Source: an uncultured Verrucomicrobiota bacterium (GTDB lineage Bacteria; Verrucomicrobiota; Verrucomicrobiia; Limisphaerales; JADLHS01). Taken from it: a stretch of 5,714 nucleotides of DNA. Both the position numbers and the translations under genes were made by a program. The stretch lies in contig CALAYC010000312.1 in the NCBI GenBank assembly GCA_937894935.1, forward strand, positions 1 to 5,714, in the 5' to 3' direction. Each line of letters opens with the position of its first letter. The stretch's first letter is position 1. Positions 4,477-5,714 of the stretch are shown here, one piece after another. The notes below the pieces were generated by a model, which worked only from the letters and a program-made list of their open reading frames with translations, was not told the origin of the DNA and searched no databases.

Positions 4477-5714
4477 ATGGCACGCCCGACCAATATCACC
4501 ATGTGCAGCTTCTGCGGCAAATCGCACTCAGAAGTGAAAAAACTCGTCGCCGGCCCGGGCGTTTATATCTGCGACAACTGCATCATTCTCTGCAAAAACG
4601 TTCTCGACCGCGAATTGCAATTGCAGGAACAGAAACGCCAACCGCGTTTCACCGTTCCGAAACCCGCGGAAATCAAACGCGAGTTGGATTTGCATTGCGT
4701 CGGGCAGGAACACGCCAAGAAGACGTTGGCCGTCGCAGTGCACAATCACTACAAACGCATTCAGACACCTGCTGCAGTAGAAGGCGAGGAGCCTGCGAAA
4801 TCCCCGAAATCCAAGGTTGACCCGCATGCGGATGTGGAAATTGAGAAGAGCAACATTCTCATGATCGGACCGACCGGCTCGGGCAAGACGTTGCTCGCGC
4901 GCACGCTGGCGCGAATTCTCGACGTGCCGTTTGCGATTGCCGACGCCACCACGCTGACCGAAGCGGGTTACGTGGGCGAGGACGTGGAGAATATTATTCT
5001 GCGTCTGTTGCAAAGCGCGGACTACGACGTGAAACGCGCCCAACGCGGCATCATTTACATCGACGAAATCGACAAAATCACGCGCAAGAGCGAAGGCCCG
5101 TCCATTACGCGTGACGTCAGCGGTGAAGGTGTGCAACAGGCGTTGCTGAAGATTCTCGAAGGCACGATCTGCAATGTCCCGCCGCAAGGTGGTCGCAAGC
5201 ATCCGCAGCAGGAATACATCAAGGTGGACACGACGAATATTCTGTTCATCTGCGGCGGCGCGTTTGTGGGATTGGAGAAAAACATTCAGCGGCGTCTCGG
5301 TCGGCACACGATGGGATTTGGTGCAATTGCCGGAACGCACAAACTGTCTGCGGCGGCGCGGGACGAGATCCTCGCGCACGCTGAACCGGAAGATTTGTTG
5401 AACTACGGTTTCATTCCTGAATTCATCGGACGCTTACCGGTGCTCACGACGTTGTCGGAGTTGAGCGAAGAGCAACTGGTTTCCATTCTGGTCGAACCCA
5501 AGAACGCGCTGACGAAGCAGTTTTCCAAACTGCTGGCAATGGACGGTGTGAATTTGGAGTTTACCGACGACGCATTGCGGGAACTAGCCGTTCAAGCGCA
5601 CAAGAAAGGCACAGGCGCACGGGCGTTGCGCGGGCTGATTGAAAAAATCATGCTCGAAGTCATGTACGACGTTCCCGGCAGCTCAGACATTCTCGATATC
5701 AAAGTCACGCGCCC
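4477..5714 (+). CDS. clpX: ATP-dependent Clp protease ATP-binding subunit ClpX (3' end cut by window edge)
   Basis: This is the AAA+ hexamer that recognises tagged proteins, unfolds them with ATP and threads them into ClpP. The visible 412 residues contain the whole functional core. The N-terminal zinc-binding domain has Cys10, Cys13, Cys32 and Cys35. Walker A GPTGSGKT is at 131-138 and Walker B IIYIDE at 192-197 with catalytic Glu197. The pore-1 loop GYVG is at 164-167 (Tyr165), the RKH loop at about 240-242, the arginine finger Arg319 in EFIGRLPV, and sensor-2 Arg382 in GTGARALRG. The ClpP-contacting IGF loop reads MGF (279-281). Compared with E. coli ClpX there is about a 16-residue Pro/Lys/Glu-rich insertion at residues 97-121, just before Walker A. 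No stop codon is reached; from family length about 15-30 residues are missing. It is presumably co-transcribed with clpP. Confidence 0.98.
   Translation, partial: MARPTNITMCSFCGKSHSEVKKLVAGPGVYICDNCIILCKNVLDRELQLQEQKRQPRFTVPKPAEIKRELDLHCVGQEHAKKTLAVAVHNHYKRIQTPAAVEGEEPAKSPKSKVDPHADVEIEKSNILMIGPTGSGKTLLARTLARILDVPFAIADATTLTEAGYVGEDVENIILRLLQSADYDVKRAQRGIIYIDEIDKITRKSEGPSITRDVSGEGVQQALLKILEGTICNVPPQGGRKHPQQEYIKVDTTNILFICGGAFVGLEKNIQRRLGRHTMGFGAIAGTHKLSAAARDEILAHAEPEDLLNYGFIPEFIGRLPVLTTLSELSEEQLVSILVEPKNALTKQFSKLLAMDGVNLEFTDDALRELAVQAHKKGTGARALRGLIEKIMLEVMYDVPGSSDILDIKVTR

Noticed and set aside
4528..5379. 283-codon open frame on the minus strand
   Set aside because: It lies antisense within clpX, whose frame is fixed by a complete set of family motifs. 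Its translation is rich in Arg, Phe and Val without family features, as expected for a shadow frame in G+C-rich DNA.

Overview
The window reads as ordinary bacterial chromosome with tightly packed genes, moderately high G+C and no sign of mobile DNA. Five genes are complete, one (clpX) runs off the right edge, and the 3' tail of a tRNA lies at the left edge. The style of the transporter, the long ClpX linker, the TTGAC-N17-TA promoters and the scarcity of Shine-Dalgarno sites suggest Verrucomicrobiota (Pedosphaera/Limisphaerales-like). That assignment is an inference from memory of protein style, at roughly even confidence.

Left block (1-2040, plus strand): the end of a tRNA, a 183-base spacer, then a likely three-gene operon. 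Two proteins of unknown function come first. Each has a cytoplasmic coiled-coil region and a single membrane helix at the extreme C-terminus. They are followed, 8 bases later, by a single-domain O6-alkylguanine-DNA alkyltransferase with all its key residues. The promoter (173-201) is placed so that transcription should start at or next to the ATG at 208. A perfect 12-bp hairpin overlaps the alkyltransferase stop codon and separates it from the convergent gene that follows.

Middle block (2063-3592, minus strand): a 509-residue major facilitator transporter of the organophosphate:phosphate antiporter type (GlpT/UhpT relatives). Both substrate-binding arginines are conserved and there is an extra N-terminal hydrophobic helix. 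Its own promoter lies at 3671-3699.

Right block (3593-5714): a 207-base divergent intergenic region carries one promoter for each direction. It is followed by clpP and clpX, the peptidase and AAA+ unfoldase of the ClpXP protease, 35 bases apart and presumably co-transcribed. The clpP promoter again predicts a leaderless or nearly leaderless mRNA. No trigger factor gene (tig) lies directly upstream of clpP, unlike the Escherichia coli arrangement.

The points most worth following are the pair of tail-anchored coiled-coil proteins and the repeated promoter-on-ATG geometry. I found no convincing new defence, mobile or RNA system.
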